Shown here: positions 1 through 11,532 of the stretch, one piece after another | How positions within the stretch are numbered: the stretch's first letter is position 1 | How the letters are laid out: every line of letters starts with the position of its first letter | Source: Tetragonia tetragonoides | Lineage: Eukaryota; Streptophyta; Magnoliopsida; Caryophyllales; Aizoaceae | Direction of reading: 5' to 3' | Assembly (NCBI GenBank): GCA_038025085.1 | Contig: CM076139.1 | Location: 21,159,307-21,223,306 of the forward strand | Length of the DNA: 64,000 nt | The notes under the pieces: model-generated | The model's input: only the letters and a program-made list of their open reading frames with translations | Told to the model about the DNA's origin: nothing | Database searches by the model: none | Position numbers and translations under genes: made by a program

Positions 1-819
1 ATAAATTGGGTAGTGGTGTTGAGTGGCATTAGAAGGCCACGGTTGGGTAGTAGGGGGAAGGGTAGATTTTGCTTTTAGAGTTAATCAAAAACTTGGGAAG
101 AGAAAAATGATGTTTGACTAATAATGATTGTAGGTATAGGGTGAACAGATTTGATTGGGTAATTTCAAGTGGTTTTATCTTAACATTATTTTTCTTTGTT
201 TTCCTTCTCCTTTTCCCTCTTATCTTACCCTTCCTTCCTTCTCCCTTTTTATAGAGTAATTTTTTCTGATTTTTGGCTTGCTTCTCTTGCTATCTCATGC
301 TCTCACACAAGCAATATTATATTTTCAGCATTTTTCAATCATGTGCAAAACCATTTCATGCCATGCAAAACCATTGAGTCACCTCCTCAAAACCATGGGT
401 TAAAAATTCTGATTTTTACTTGCCATTTTAGGAAGTGCCACCTATGTGGACACTTGTTCTATTTTTAGGTAGTTTTATTTCTATTAGGTATAAAATATTA
501 AAGCGTGGTCATGTCATGGAATAGTGTTAAATTTGCAAAATCTCCTTCTTGCTTCTTAGGGCAATCCCATGTAGTTTTAGGAGTTTTTAGTTTAGCTTAG
601 TTGTTTAGTTATAGGTTAATTAAGCAATAAAAAGGGTTAATTAAGTATTTAACGAAATCCTATTGATTTCGTGTAGCATAACTTTAATCGTGAAATTAGG
701 TAGCAAAAAGAATATTGACGAGAATATTAAGAGGAATTATTTATGCATAATCACAAAATTAAGATTAAATTAATTAGTTTAAAGACTAATTAAACGTTTA
801 AATTTTTCGGGTTATTACA
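1..819 (-). mobile_element. Possible gypsy-type LTR edge, truncated by window start
   Basis: AT-rich sequence with no coding capacity. Its right border at 819 reads, on the minus strand, TGTAATAACCCGAAAAATTT, the TG start and AACCCGAAAA type of opening seen at the 5' end of many plant Ty3/gypsy (chromovirus) LTRs. If so, the LTR runs leftward out of the window. No target duplication can be checked because the other end is missing. The only open frame (196-468) has no recognisable protein. Confidence 0.3.
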
Positions 820-1136
820 GTAGACTAATGATGAAGGGAAAATAAATTTTAATTCTAAATAAGGATCAAGTTTGAAGCGTACTATGAGAATAAAAAAAAA
901 TGAGAAATGAGATATAAGGGGCAAATAAAAATAGAAAACTATGATGAAAGCAAAACACATCTTAATATGAGCAAGGTTATAAAATATAATTAGTAATATT
1001 TTTTTTTGATAGGAAATTAGTAAATATTTTTATATGACATATATTATGCACAAATAAAATCATCATTCAAATCTCTTATTATTATTATTCTATTTTTCAC
1101 TTTAAATATCCCGTGCATTGCACGGGCAAAAACTAG
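820..1136 (+). mobile_element. Helitron 3' terminus (hairpin plus CTAG end)
   Basis: A perfect 7-bp stem, CCCGTGC/GCACGGG (1110-1116 and 1120-1126) with loop ATT, is followed six bases later by CTAG (1133-1136) and then T. A GC-rich hairpin just upstream of a terminal CTRR, with insertion before T, is the Helitron 3' signature. The 5' TC end was not found, so 820 is only the limit set by the neighbouring LTR border. Inserted at, or just beyond, the surviving edge of the Harbinger transposase. Confidence 0.55.
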
Positions 1137-1698
1137 TTAGTAAGAAAAAGAAGTCATCATACTTGCGGGTGGTTTTGGAAACTTGAGAGTTGAAGTATTT
1201 ATTGTGTCAAGGAAAATACGGGTATCATGTGTTGTTCCCTCCCATCCTCTTAAAACATATATGAATTACAAATCAAAGTCATATGCTGAAAACATTTGCA
1301 GTTGGTATCGCCAGGGCCGTTTCTAAGGGTAGGCCCTAGGGGCGACCGCCTAGGGCCCAACCTTAGAAGGGGTCCAAAGGAAAAAAAAATCACAGAAATA
1401 ACGTATATATTTAATAAGCTGCACTAAAGAAACATGAATGTAATGTTGGTTCCTTGGTTTGTGGTTTGTGTGGCACAAATAGGAGCTAGATTTGGGTTTG
1501 AATCTTGTGAGCCTCAATTTGCTTGTTGTAATTTTCTTTTTACCCACCCCTAATTAATTCTGGCTTGTTTTTGTCTAATTTAAGCAAATGAATGCATGCA
1601 CTTGCCCATACCCTTGACTTGAGTTCCAAATCTATTGGGCCTCAATTTAATACTTCTCAAAAAAAAAAAAAAAAAATCCATTCCTAATTCTAGTTTAC

Positions 1699-1848
1699 AA
1701 TATCTTGTGTGGACTTAGTTCACGGTGGACAAAAGATCAAATCTTTTTAAAAAATACCTCCCATATCCCTAAAAGATTTGGACTATATCCTTAATTTACC
1801 CTTTGTTCCACGGTGGACTAAGTCCACACAAGACGAGCTGAAATATTG
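1699..1848. repeat. Small inverted-repeat (MITE-like) element
   Basis: A 14-bp perfect inverted repeat, CTTGTGTGGACTTA (1704-1717) and TAAGTCCACACAAG (1819-1832), extends inward with CACGGTGGA/TCCACGGTGGA and outward with ACAATAT/ATATTGT. About 150 bp, non-coding, inside the hAT. The family cannot be assigned because no clean target duplication is visible. Confidence 0.5.
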
Positions 1849-1976
1849 TCACTTGCTCTTTTTATTTCAAAGTTTATAATTAACCTTTAATTTGGAAAAA
1901 ATTATAAATGTTGAAATATCTCGTTATATTTATTAATAGTGCTTTTTAAAAATCATCTTTTAAATATTTATTCGTA

Positions 1977-3500
1977 TTTTTTTTTTTTGGTAACTAATTT
2001 GAACTTCATTAATCACCAGATATAAAGTTTTACAGCACAAGTTATGGACTAACACAATCCATAACTCCATACAAGAATACACAGAGACTCTGTAAACGTA
2101 AGCAAACAACACAAAGGGTGCACCTCCTAGGGAGGGTCTCCCCCATACATCATGTGCTTACACCATACTATCAAGTACTCACGAACACACTGGGCTTTCC
2201 TTCAAGAAAACTACTCACCTTCTGTAACTTGTTTGCCCTCAGTATGATTCTATACTCAATCTGATTTCATACATCTAGCAAGGTAGAAGTTTTCTTCTGA
2301 AAAACTCTGGAATTTCTCTCTTGCCAGACTTGGTACACATATTCAGCAACAGCAGCTCGCAGACACATAGCTTGGGCTCTTTTCCCCTTGCTGTTTTGTA
2401 GTACCCATTGCAATTCCGAATTGAAATCTCGAGTGGCTATTTGGTGGAACCCCAGCCATCGAAGTAACCTACTCCAAATTTCTGTTGCATACTCACATTC
2501 GAAAAAAATATGCTCAATGGTCTCATCAAGTCTCTTGCATAAATGGCAGATGGTATCACATGTGATACCCCATTTACTCACACGATCTGCTTTATTCATC
2601 CTTCTCAACAGCATAAGCCATAAGATAAACATGGCTTTGGGGCACCCAAAGTTGCAGCAAGTGAGATGCCTCCAATTTGTTTTCTGCATTTCTCCTAAGA
2701 ACTCTTTGTATAGCTCTTTGATACTAGCTGAGTTCTTTTCCATGTACTTAGGCTAATCATTGAGCTCCTTCATATAATCTCTAGCCCCCAGCACTTTTTT
2801 CATCATCCAGCAGACTTGCTGAGGAATATCCAAGTCCTGCAGGTTCCTATTTTTCATATAATACACATGGATCCAACGGATCCACAATTTATCCTTCTTC
2901 TTTGCAACTTCCCAAAAAACCTTTGAGATGACTGCTTTATTCCATAGATGCAAATTCAGAAGGTTCAGACCACCAACAGCTTTGGGAGTGCACATCCGCT
3001 CCTATGACACAAGAGCTCTTTTTGTAATGGAATTAGCACCAGACCAGATGTAACTCCTACAATAAGCTTCAATAAGATGCACAACTTTTTTGGGGAGGAT
3101 AAATAGTTGCGCCCAATAGGCTTGAACTCCAAAAAGAACAGCGTGCACAAGTTTGACCCTACCAGCATAGGATAGAAACTTTGCAGTCCAAAAAGTAATT
3201 TTACTCACTATTTTCTCTACCAAAGGCTTACATTTTCTCACGGTAAGCTTCTTTGTAGATAGAGGGACTCCCAAGTATTTGAAGGGAAATTCCCCTTGCT
3301 GGTAACCAAGTTTATCAAGGATCTTCTCTCTGTCAACTAGAGGCACGCCACCAAAATACACAGAGCTTTTACTCACATTTGCAGCCAAACCAGAGGCACA
3401 AGAGAATTTTAGGAAAGCTTCGTGTAAAAAAAGAAACTGAGCCAAGATCATCTCTGGCAAACAACAGCAAATCATCCGCAAAAACTAGATGAGAGATTGT
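1977..3500 (-). mobile_element. 5'-truncated L1-type LINE (reverse transcriptase C-terminus and zf-RVT)
   Basis: The poly(A) tail appears as T's at 1977-1988, so the element reads leftward. From the 5' side the frame gives HLVFADDLLLFARDD (the FADD catalytic motif, about 3495-3440), then SCASGLAANVSKSSVYFGGV and FPFKYLGVPLSTKKLTVRKC, typical of the L1 RT thumb. 2995-2753 and 2743-2267 continue with WIRWIHVYYMKNR and the zf-RVT segment CHLCKRLDETIEHIFFECEY, ending VWQERNSRVFQKK. Several frameshifts and stops break it. The endonuclease and most of the RT are missing. No target duplication was resolved. Confidence 0.85.
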
Positions 3501-4571
3501 AATAATTTACCATCAAAGTAATGTATTGGACTTGACAACATTTTATTGATTAACCGTATGTGTTTATAAATAAAAAAAACTTTAATTACAAATTGGGGCG
3601 AACATAAGCCACTACCTTTTTCTTGGCTTTTCTCAAATATTTTTATTTCATTCTCTTTGAAAATCAAGGAAGCCTCTCTTTTTGAAGGATATAGGGCTAT
3701 TTTTGACATGTACCACCTTAACTTTTTTAAAACTTTCTTTTAGATTGCAAGTTGCGTTGAACATCACCAACTGCCATTGTTTTTCCATTTCTCACATTTT
3801 TTGTGCAGTAAAATCGATTATTCGTTTTTAGGGCCCCTTATTTTTATTTCTCCCTAGGGCCTCTAAAACCTTAGGAACGGGCCTGGGTATCCCTTTTCTT
3901 CCTCTATATCGGATTTGATCTTCTTCGCAACAGTTACTGCTATATGGGTACCATCAATAGCTCCAATGGAATCCTAACATGAAACAATATTCAATGTTAA
4001 TAGTTATTTCAACAAAAGAATAAAAAGGATAAAAAAAAATCTGAAATACTTTAAAATGTCGCATATATCTTGTATCTTTAGCAATTTGTAGTGAAATTTC
4101 TTTGCATTGACGATCTTATGGAACAAGTATATCCCTTGAAAGACCTTCCATAGCGCTCAATACTTGCTTAAAAACTCTACTCACAGTCTCACCTGAGTGT
4201 TGAAAACATTGGTTATCTCTATTAGATGCACCCTTACTAAGGACATATACAAATAAACCCACTTTCTCCAAAATCGACATTCTATCTGAAGGCCTCAAAC
4301 CATACTTGCTTTCCATATCAATACATAATTGACAAAATGTATTTGGATTCATCCTAAACATGTTAAAACACCTTTTATCATGACCATTCAATAATTCTAT
4401 CATCCATTTTTTCCCTGTTATATAAGAAGTGATGCATGCTCCCTTATATATCTGATTCATATAATGCATATCCATATGACTAGCCACATAACCCATCATA
4501 TTCCAAAACTCATCTTCATTCTCCGAGTGTTGTTGCATTAAGAGAATTAGTTTAAGTATACATATCATCAT

Positions 4572-5193
4572 TATCCATTCCTACAAATAAATAAGTAAAA
4601 CATAAAGCAAAGTTTGAAGTACACATTTAACTTCCAAATGAATAAAGCATAAAGTAATCATAATAGAATACTAACAGACAACATTACTCATTGTTTCTTT
4701 AAGCAAAGTACCATATTGCCAACATTTTGCAGATACTGGGCCAATAAAAAATAAGTAACTAGTGTTTACATCATATATGCGCAAAAAATTAATATTGCTA
4801 TTCACATCTCTCTTTAAAAAACAACACTATGTTTTTGTGCTTACAGCATTAGCAGCACAAAAATAATCTACTGGTTAGTATTTCTAACATGTTAGACTTC
4901 ACAAAATATACTCTCCAGCTTCGGCAATAAAACCACAATATATCACCAACACAATGTCACTATGTCTTAGAAGCCTCATGCTCCTCATAGGCGAAGTTAA
5001 TGTATAGTACCTTCTATTCCTTTGGCATCGCAAAGAAAATAGACCTCTTTTTTGGATTTCCAATCATTGAGCAAGCAAAGAAAAATAAAGGGGAACCAAA
5101 CCCCAATCCTGGCAACACACACAATTGTGTAAAATGTCCGTTACAGAATGCATTGGTGCATATTATTAGCAGTCATCACTTGGATCATATTCA
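4572..5193 (-). other. Decayed spacer between the two Harbinger genes
   Basis: Non-coding AT-rich sequence between the Myb-like ORF and the transposase of the same element. A short open frame on the plus strand (5000-5200) has no recognisable protein. Nothing else seen. Confidence 0.4.
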
Positions 5194-6182
5194 TCATTGA
5201 AGCTTGTACCTCCTTTGATCATTCTCGAGAATCTGAAATAAGTTTGACCATTCTATCAAGTTTCTCAACCATTGTGGCAACAACTCCCCCGTCTTACCGC
5301 ATCCACTATTTGCACTTTTGTTAGCTGGGGAGAAATCACCCTCAAAACCTCTTTTGCCTCTTTTTTTTTTACCACCTTCGCCGGTTTGACTTAGGGAAAT
5401 AAATTCAGAAATAGGGGTAAAGGCGTCATCCTCATTCACTCTCAATTTCTCACTCATTTCCCATTTTTAATTGTTATCAATAGGATTTGGTGGAACTGGA
5501 ATTTACACATCAGCCTCATCATCCTTTACAATGTTATCACCCTCCAAAATGTCATCCACTAGATTACCATCCTCGAAGTTCTCAGCAACATGAGTGTACT
5601 TAGCTCCCCCATGGGTGCAACAAAGAAAAATTGAATCCAACTTATACTCAAGATTAGGCTCAATCCCTTCTTCTTGAAAGGCTTCAAATATCAGATTTTC
5701 CTATAAAAAAAAGAAGAAAAAAGACTTAAAGAACAAATGAACTATTCACTCTTCAATGGTAAAAATAAGTAAAGTAACTAAAAGTAAAACACTACCTTAA
5801 TCTTTGCAGCACACCAAACTTTACTAGTGTTGATTGTTCCTTTATCACTATCTCATCCCAATCTTGTCTCTTTCCCTCTCAACTGTTTCCAAACACTCCA
5901 TGACCCTTTAAAATTATCTAATTTGTTTTTCAACTTGTTTTATCCCATGGTAACTTAGTTTCTTTCGAAACTGTGGCATTATCTTTCCCCATATCAACTT
6001 TTGAGAAGTAATCTCACCATGTTTTCCCTTTTAGCATATTCAATACACAGATCACAAAGGATATGGAGTAACTCTTTCGTCCACTTAACCCTTCCTGGAT
6101 TTGTCCTTCCTTGACTCTCATCTTGTCTCCTATTGTCAGCTCTTTCGGTCACAACTCTATTATTTTTCCTAGTCGGTGCCAT
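5194..6182 (-). pseudogene. Harbinger ORF1, Myb/SANT-like DNA-binding protein
   Basis: Minus-strand ATG at 6182 opens a frame ending at 5994 that contains RVKWTKELLHILCDLCIEYA, the first helix of the Myb/SANT-like domain found in plant Harbinger ORF1 and L10-interacting Myb proteins. Further pieces are a SKVWCAAKIK exon end near 5800, an exon from about 5702 with NLIFEAFQEEGIEPNLEYKL, and 5457-5194 with a Lys-rich linker and SANSGCGKTGELLP. In-frame stops occur between these pieces (for example near 5500). In active elements this protein binds the terminal repeats and helps bring the transposase to the DNA. Lying upstream of the transposase on the same strand, it belongs to the same dead element. 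Confidence 0.7.
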
Positions 6183-7150
6183 CTAACTGACAAATAATAA
6201 ACTAACCATTTTAAATTTATCCAATCATTAATTACATAGACAAGTGGTAGATAAACTAACAATTAAGAGGATATGATCTCAGACCATAACATGTTAATTT
6301 CAATAGAAATATTTCAATGATCAGGGATGAGATCAGAGTTCAAAAGAAAAACCATAATGATATCACTAGCCATTAAACAATGCAGAAGGTAACCACATCA
6401 AAAGCTCTGAATTCTCTTACAATAAAAATAAACATTTCCAACTATAATAGCACAATAACAAGTAAACATTTTCAAGTTATAGTTTTCATGTCGATCTTCC
6501 CGTTTTAAAGTACCCCCTGACATATACTCCATAATTCTTCACCCAGAAAATACACTAATCTACTCGTAGAGATACCAAATTCATCATCAAGTCAACAAAA
6601 CCCACACAAACTATAGTCACAGAAAACAACAAATTCAACCTTATTGATTTAGGAGATCTCCTTAGTAGGTTAGCATTAACGTGAAAAAGGACCCTCTTGC
6701 ACATCCGAGGTGAAATTTCACCAATAAGTGCACATGAGTAAAATCTAACTCCCCACTCGTTCATATAATCAATTTAGCATATCCAAAAAAGTTCCTCTTT
6801 TCAGTTTACGGTGCCCTACTTCATCTCAACTGAATACTTTTCTGTAATTCAGTCTTTAACTAGTGACGCTATTTCGAACACAACCAACCTATTTGATGAT
6901 TTTTTTTTTTCTTTTTGCTGTCAATAATTACACTTGATTGCAAGTTGGGGTTTCATGTTGATAAAAAAGGTGTTCTAATAATAATTCAGATGCGTGTATA
7001 ACAACATAATTATGAAAGGAAAATAAATAAATCAAACAATCAAAAATTAAGAATGGGTATACAGGGGAGAGAGAGAGTTTTAGAGTACGTAATTGCGTAC
7101 TGATAATTTGGCCACCTTCTTCAATCTTCTTCTTCTTCTTTGATCTTCTT
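6183..7150. other. Intergenic or Harbinger 5' flank
   Basis: AT-rich with no supported gene. The minus-strand frame at 6764-6555 has no recognisable motif. Probably the 5' flank of the Harbinger element, but its terminal repeat was not found. Confidence 0.3.
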
Positions 7151-7165
7151 CTCCCCCCCCCCCCG

Positions 7166-7207
<42 letters not shown>
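7151..7207. repeat. C-run followed by (CT)n microsatellite
   Basis: A run of C's is followed by nearly pure CT dinucleotides interrupted once by TTT. Just upstream is a CTT-rich stretch. Simple-sequence repeat. Confidence 0.9.
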
Positions 7208-7211
<4 letters not shown>

Positions 7212-7557
7212 GTTACAGCTAGCAAATACTCCACGAGTGGGTTATTAATTTAGGGTAAATGGCATCATGTAAATAACATTAATTTTTGGGTACCAAGGTC
7301 ATTTTAAAAGTACTCACCTACCAATCTTGCTTTAAACACTGCCCCCCTAGCTTTTCAAAGTTAGAATGTTAGAGTCCCAAAAGTTGGGTAAAAACCTAGC
7401 AACCAAAACCATTATTTGACTAAGTGGATTATTGACTAGTCAAACAATCTTATTTACCTAACAATCTGGTCAAAAAGTTGTCTGCTAAACAAGGCTATAG
7501 TCCTTATTCTCATATACAACTAGAAGCTCTTTCAAATAAGTTTCAGCCGCTAGTGAC
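7208..7557. other. Unassigned spacer
   Basis: Non-coding. No terminal repeats, tails or protein motifs seen. Confidence 0.3.
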
Positions 7558-7810
7558 TGATGGTTAAAATAAATTTCCTCCGACGAAAACCCCTCCGCTG
7601 CTGATTGGTGTTGTCACCTCTTCCTCTGTGGGTCAGAATATTGAACTTAAATGTATGTCACTTGAACTTGAGTTAGAATATTCTCTTGATGGGGCTGAAT
7701 TTCACTTATGGTGTGCTGAAAATCGGGATGATCTTGTTGACGATCTGAGTAATGACTTTCTTGATGCGGAAGAGATATATTGTATGTTAGATACTACATA
7801 TTCCAATTAA
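7558..7810 (+). other. Unrecognised open reading segment, possible exon
   Basis: An uninterrupted frame (from about 7568, first ATG 7628) ends at a TAA at 7808-7810. It encodes a Pro/Ser start (KFPPTKTPPLLIGVVTSSS) and an acidic segment (ENRDDLVDDLSNDFLDAEE). Codon use looks more protein-like than the neighbouring shadow frames, but no family is recognised and no start context stands out. It lies just left of the CACTA insertion and could be an orphaned exon. Function unknown. Confidence 0.2.
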
Positions 7811-7901
7811 CATCGTCGACTGGATGAACCCATGGACTCAACTTCCTCTAATCCTCCCAAATGATTAATCTTGAATTATTCATATTATATTACCATGTAA
7901 T

Positions 7902-9887
7902 CACTACAAGAAAATTAAGGTCTAGTGGTAAATTGTTTGTGACAATAAATATTTTGCCAAAATACAAGTGATATGAGTGTCAAAATGGAAATCATCACAA
8001 ATTGGTGCCATTTTTGTAGCAACTTCTAAAAAATGCCACAATTTACAAATCCAGGTGTTACAAGAATTTATATTTTGGGTAACTTTCTTCATTTCATATT
8101 TCGGTTTTAATTTCTGGGAATGGGATTATTGTTTTAAGTGCTTCAATTTTTAAAGGCAATGTATTTTTCTGGTCATGGTGTATAAGGATTAATCTATTGA
8201 AAGGGTCTGATGATCGATATGGGAGAGAATATAGCAAAATCAAATATTTAATTTCCTGACAAATGGTAAGGGTATGATGGTCGATATGGGAGAGGCCAAT
8301 CGAGTCGTGTGCTACCTCTTTCCATTAGTACGGAGTATTAGTAGTACATTTTCCCTCTACAAGTTTTGCATATATACATTAATATTTGCTAATAAATTAA
8401 TTATGTGTAATGAGTGGGACAACTTTCAATGCAAAACATGTGAGCTGGCAACACAAACAGTGGGCGATAATGTAACTGATTTTAGCTGGAGAATGAGGTA
8501 TTGAGTGAGGTGGTTTGGAATGCTCCAACATTTTAGTTTGATATGAAGTCCCACATCGACGAGCAACCATCAATTTGCTTTCACCTTCCTCTATAAGTGG
8601 ATGATGAAGTATTTTAAAAAAGAGTGGTGCTAAACGAAACCACCAAATTACTAAACGTCACCAACTTTTATTCTAGGTTTCTTAAAACACCCCTCACATA
8701 TATTACGAAAGGTTGAGAGCCTCTTTTTTACTCTCTTCACCACTTCTCTAATTGAAACTTCTCAGTAGACCCAAAAATTATAAAAAAGTAATTTTTTTTT
8801 ATTGGATTCAACATATTGAATACAAATTAATGATGGAGGATAGTGACAATATTTTTGGTAATATGATGGATGATAGTGATAACATTTTTGGCTATCAATT
8901 TGAGGTATTATAGTCTCATTCGGGGGTTAACTACTGTAAAAAAAAGGTTTTGCAGGTTCCATAAAAAAAAATCGCAGATCGAAGGAGATTCATGAGACTC
9001 TCATGAAGCTTACAAATGAAGTTCATGAGATTCTCATGAAGCTCATCCATAAGCTTCATAATAGATTCCTCATGGAACATTTTCGTTATGTCTATTAGCT
9101 TCTCATGTAGGAGTAATAATTAATGGAATGCAACCATCGATTGGATGAGTTTCACGAAATACTCACAAAGCTCATGAGCAAACTTTGTCAACATTGCATG
9201 AAGTTATTGGTAAGCTTTGTTAGGGTCTCATGAAACTTACTGATAAGTTTCTTGACGGGACAAAAAGGGGGTGGTGGTGATAGTGTTGAGAAAATAAGAT
9301 TTTTTATTTATTTATTTATTTTTTTTTTTTTTTTGCTTTCGTGGGTTGGAGACCTGGGGTTAGATAAGAGACAAAGAGGGGCATGGGAAAATGGAAAAGG
9401 GGACAGGGGAAAATGAAAAGGGTAGATTAGTCTAATTTGGACAAATTTAGTGGTGTTTAGTAATTTCTTTGGTGTCATTTAGCAAACATGTTCAAGAAGA
9501 TTGTAATTGATGGCTTAATTAAACCCAGTTTCTATTGGGCTCTTAAAGACTAGTTGGGTCTTTCCAAATTTGTCCGGTCTAGTTTTACAACAATAATTTT
9601 ATAGGTTGTTTTAAAGTTATAATATTTTTCTATAATTGTTTTTTAGAAATTTAAATAATTTGCCACTAATGCTTTGTGGCATTGGGTTGCTCTAAAAAAA
9701 CTTGTGGCTAAGTCAAAATTTGCCACTGTAAAATCATGTTTAGTGGCAAATATGAACATTACCACAATAAGCTATTGTGTCGCACTTCTTATGGCAAATT
9801 TTTTATTTCCACAAAAGGGTTTTGTAGCAATATTTTGCTTTATTGTGGCAAATAAAAATTCCACTAATCCTATTTTTTCTTGTAATG
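7902..9887. mobile_element. Complete non-autonomous CACTA (En/Spm) element
   Basis: The left end is CACTACAAGAAAA (7902-7914). The right end, read in reverse, is CATTACAAGAAAAAA (ending 9887), the CACTA terminus with one change. The 3-bp target duplication AAT flanks both sides (7899-7901, 9888-9890). Subterminal zones are full of GTGGCAA/TTGCCAC and similar repeats in both orientations (for example 9660-9870), the usual transposase-binding arrangement. At 1,986 bp it has no transposase frame. Inner parts include short inverted repeats of TTCATGAG-type words (9000-9250). Confidence 0.88.
8547..8596 (+). promoter_or_regulatory. snRNA-type promoter-like pair (USE plus TATA)
   Basis: AGTCCCACATCG (8547-8558) matches the plant snRNA upstream sequence element RTCCCACATCG. 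TATAA follows at 8592-8596 after 33 bp, the Pol II snRNA spacing rather than the shorter Pol III spacing. No snRNA sequence is recognised downstream. It lies inside the CACTA element, so it could be captured or fortuitous. Confidence 0.35.
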
Positions 9888-9890
9888 AAT

Positions 9891-10130
9891 TAAGCTGCTT
9901 TGGTTGCCTATATTTGGTCCTATCTCATGTCTGTTTTTGTGTGCCGTTTGGTTGTTAATGTCTCTGATGCACAGGGAAGAAGTTTGTTATGACAATTCTG
10001 GGATTTCTTGCTGGCTACTATGTTGGGCGGCACCACTAGATCTCATCTTCAGATTGCCAGTTCACTATGTCCTCACACAAAGTTATGTGAGTCGTTATTA
10101 TGTGGCTGAAACTCATCCCTCTAAGTTCAT
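9891..10130 (+). other. Possible orphan last exon of an unknown gene
   Basis: After a GCACAG acceptor-like site (exon from 9975), one frame reads GKKFVMTILGFLAGYYVGRHH and stops at 10041: a short hydrophobic segment that could be a membrane-protein C-terminus. A longer overlapping frame (9904-10215) looks like a shadow. No family recognised; it may belong with 7558-7810 across the CACTA insertion. Confidence 0.15.
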
Positions 10131-10425
10131 TTGCATGTTTGGATCGCGACTACATTATGTGCTATGTGAATTCGAACGACTTTGTAATAAATTTGATTAT
10201 TTTGACTTAGGTTGATTCTGTTGGACGTGATGTTGCTTTTGAAATTTAATCTAAGAAGGTGATCTCTTGCCCTTTATTCCCCATTTTGTTTGTCTTGATA
10301 TGTTTCACTTGGGGACAAGCAAAAAACTAAGCTTGGGGAGCTTGATGAATGCGTAAATACTGCTATTATTCATGTCCAGACCGCCACATTCATCCTATGT
10401 TTACGTAATTTCTTTTATTTATATT
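10131..10425 (+). mobile_element. 3' end fragment of the tandem LTR retroelement family
   Basis: 10131-10342 matches the internal 3' ends at 18640-18840 and 22890-23093: GATCGCGACTACATTATGTG, then CTTGGGGACAAGCAA, then a polypurine tract GCTTGGGGAG. The LTR begins TGATGAATGCGTAAAT at 10343 and is lost after roughly 80 bp. A third, truncated member of the family seen at 14.07-24.55 kb. Confidence 0.7.
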
Positions 10426-10930
10426 TTTTTCTTTGATAATTAAACATCATTTTATTCAAGCTTGTAAAAGTAATTACAAGGGATCGAAATATCCCCACAA
10501 AACAAAACTCCAATCTTAAGCAAACAAGATAAACACCTTCACCTAACAGGAACCAAACTCCCCACCCCTGTTAAAGATTAAAATCTTAACTGTGATCTTA
10601 TAAAACAACGCCCAATAAGCACCTAAAAAAACAAAATTATGCTTCCCCTACTATCTCTTGGATTGGATGAATCTTCTCTCTATTACCTTGATTGCTGCCA
10701 AGAGAAATGAAATCTGTAAAAAAATCCAGACCAATGGAGCATCAATTAAGCAGACAAAACCCAGAGATACACGCACTCCACTTGTTTGATGAAGATCCCA
10801 AGAGCAAAATCCAAATGCAGAGACTTCAATGATTTTGACACTCCCTGGCATATGATTTCACCATGTAACTGAAAGCAACAAAATGCCAGTAGCCCTTTGA
10901 AATTTCTATAGCAACGCAAGGAACCACGCC
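10426..10930 (-). mobile_element. Possible LINE 3' end
   Basis: A T-rich start followed by GATAATTAAACATCATTTTA resembles the reverse-complemented tail and 3' UTR of plant L1 elements, as at 1977. No RT or zf-RVT motif is readable in the 505 bp, so this rests on the tail style alone. Confidence 0.3.
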
Positions 10931-10954
10931 ATAAACTACTGGCTAGGTACTAAT

Positions 10955-11496
10955 TGTGATACCCCCAATATTTTATATAATTATTATATTGATTATTTAT
11001 AAATGATCTATAAATAGTTTCAAAACTTATATCATAATTATATTCAATGATTCGATTTATTCAAATTAAGCCATAATAATAATAATTATTATTATTATAG
11101 AGATTTCGGGATTTATATTTATTTAAGTATTGGGAGCTTAATTAAATTTTTTTATATATGAATATCAATTATTCATATATTTTTAATTAGTTTTAATTAT
11201 CAAATATACTCAGAAATTAAAACCTTCTCTAATTCTTCCCCTTGACTTTCTTTGACTTGGGGCCTATGCAAGTAATCAGTTTACAAAACTGATCAAAACC
11301 CTCACATACTCCCTCTCCTTCTCTCTCTCACCCGACACTCTCTCTCTCTCCTCTCCTCAGCCGCCCAACTCGCCGGAAACCGCCAGCCACCTCCTCCCCT
11401 CGCCAGCAATGAGCTTTCTCTCTCTCCTCCCTTTTTTCTCTTTTGTTCTTTCTCTCTCTCTCACTCATAAGAAATCTCTCTCTCTCTCACTCATCC

Positions 11497-11532
<36 letters not shown>

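Larger units (their letters stand above)
1312..3885. mobile_element. Non-autonomous hAT element with 8-bp TSD
   Basis: The left end starts CAGGGCCGTTTCTAAGG and the right end, reverse-complemented, starts CAGGCCCGTTCCTAAGG. Both inverted repeats continue into GGCCCTAGGG. Flanking octamers are GGTATCGC (1304-1311) and GGTATCCC (3886-3893), 7 of 8 identical, as expected for hAT. No hAT transposase is visible inside; the interior holds a LINE (1977-3500), a small inverted-repeat element (about 1699-1848) and simple sequence. The element sits inside the Harbinger transposase frame, so it is younger than that element. Confidence 0.85.
1137..4571 (-). pseudogene. PIF/Harbinger (HARBI1/ALP1-like) transposase, split by a hAT element
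   Basis: Read on the minus strand, 4571-4116 encodes the N-terminal DUF8040-type region (ends ..SRDILVP). It runs through a stop into ..AKDTRYMRHFK and a short intron at about 4053-3976. The next exon begins DSIGAIDGTHIAVTVAKK, holding the first catalytic Asp in the AIDGTH motif. The reading breaks at 3886 where the hAT begins and resumes left of it at 1303 with YDFDL and then LRGWEGTTHDTRIF, which holds the second catalytic Asp. It dies near 1140 at the Helitron end, before the third acidic residue. This would be the DNA-cutting nuclease of a cut-and-paste element, acting with the Myb-like protein encoded at 5194-6182. Stops, the insertion and the missing C-terminus make it inactive. Confidence 0.8.
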
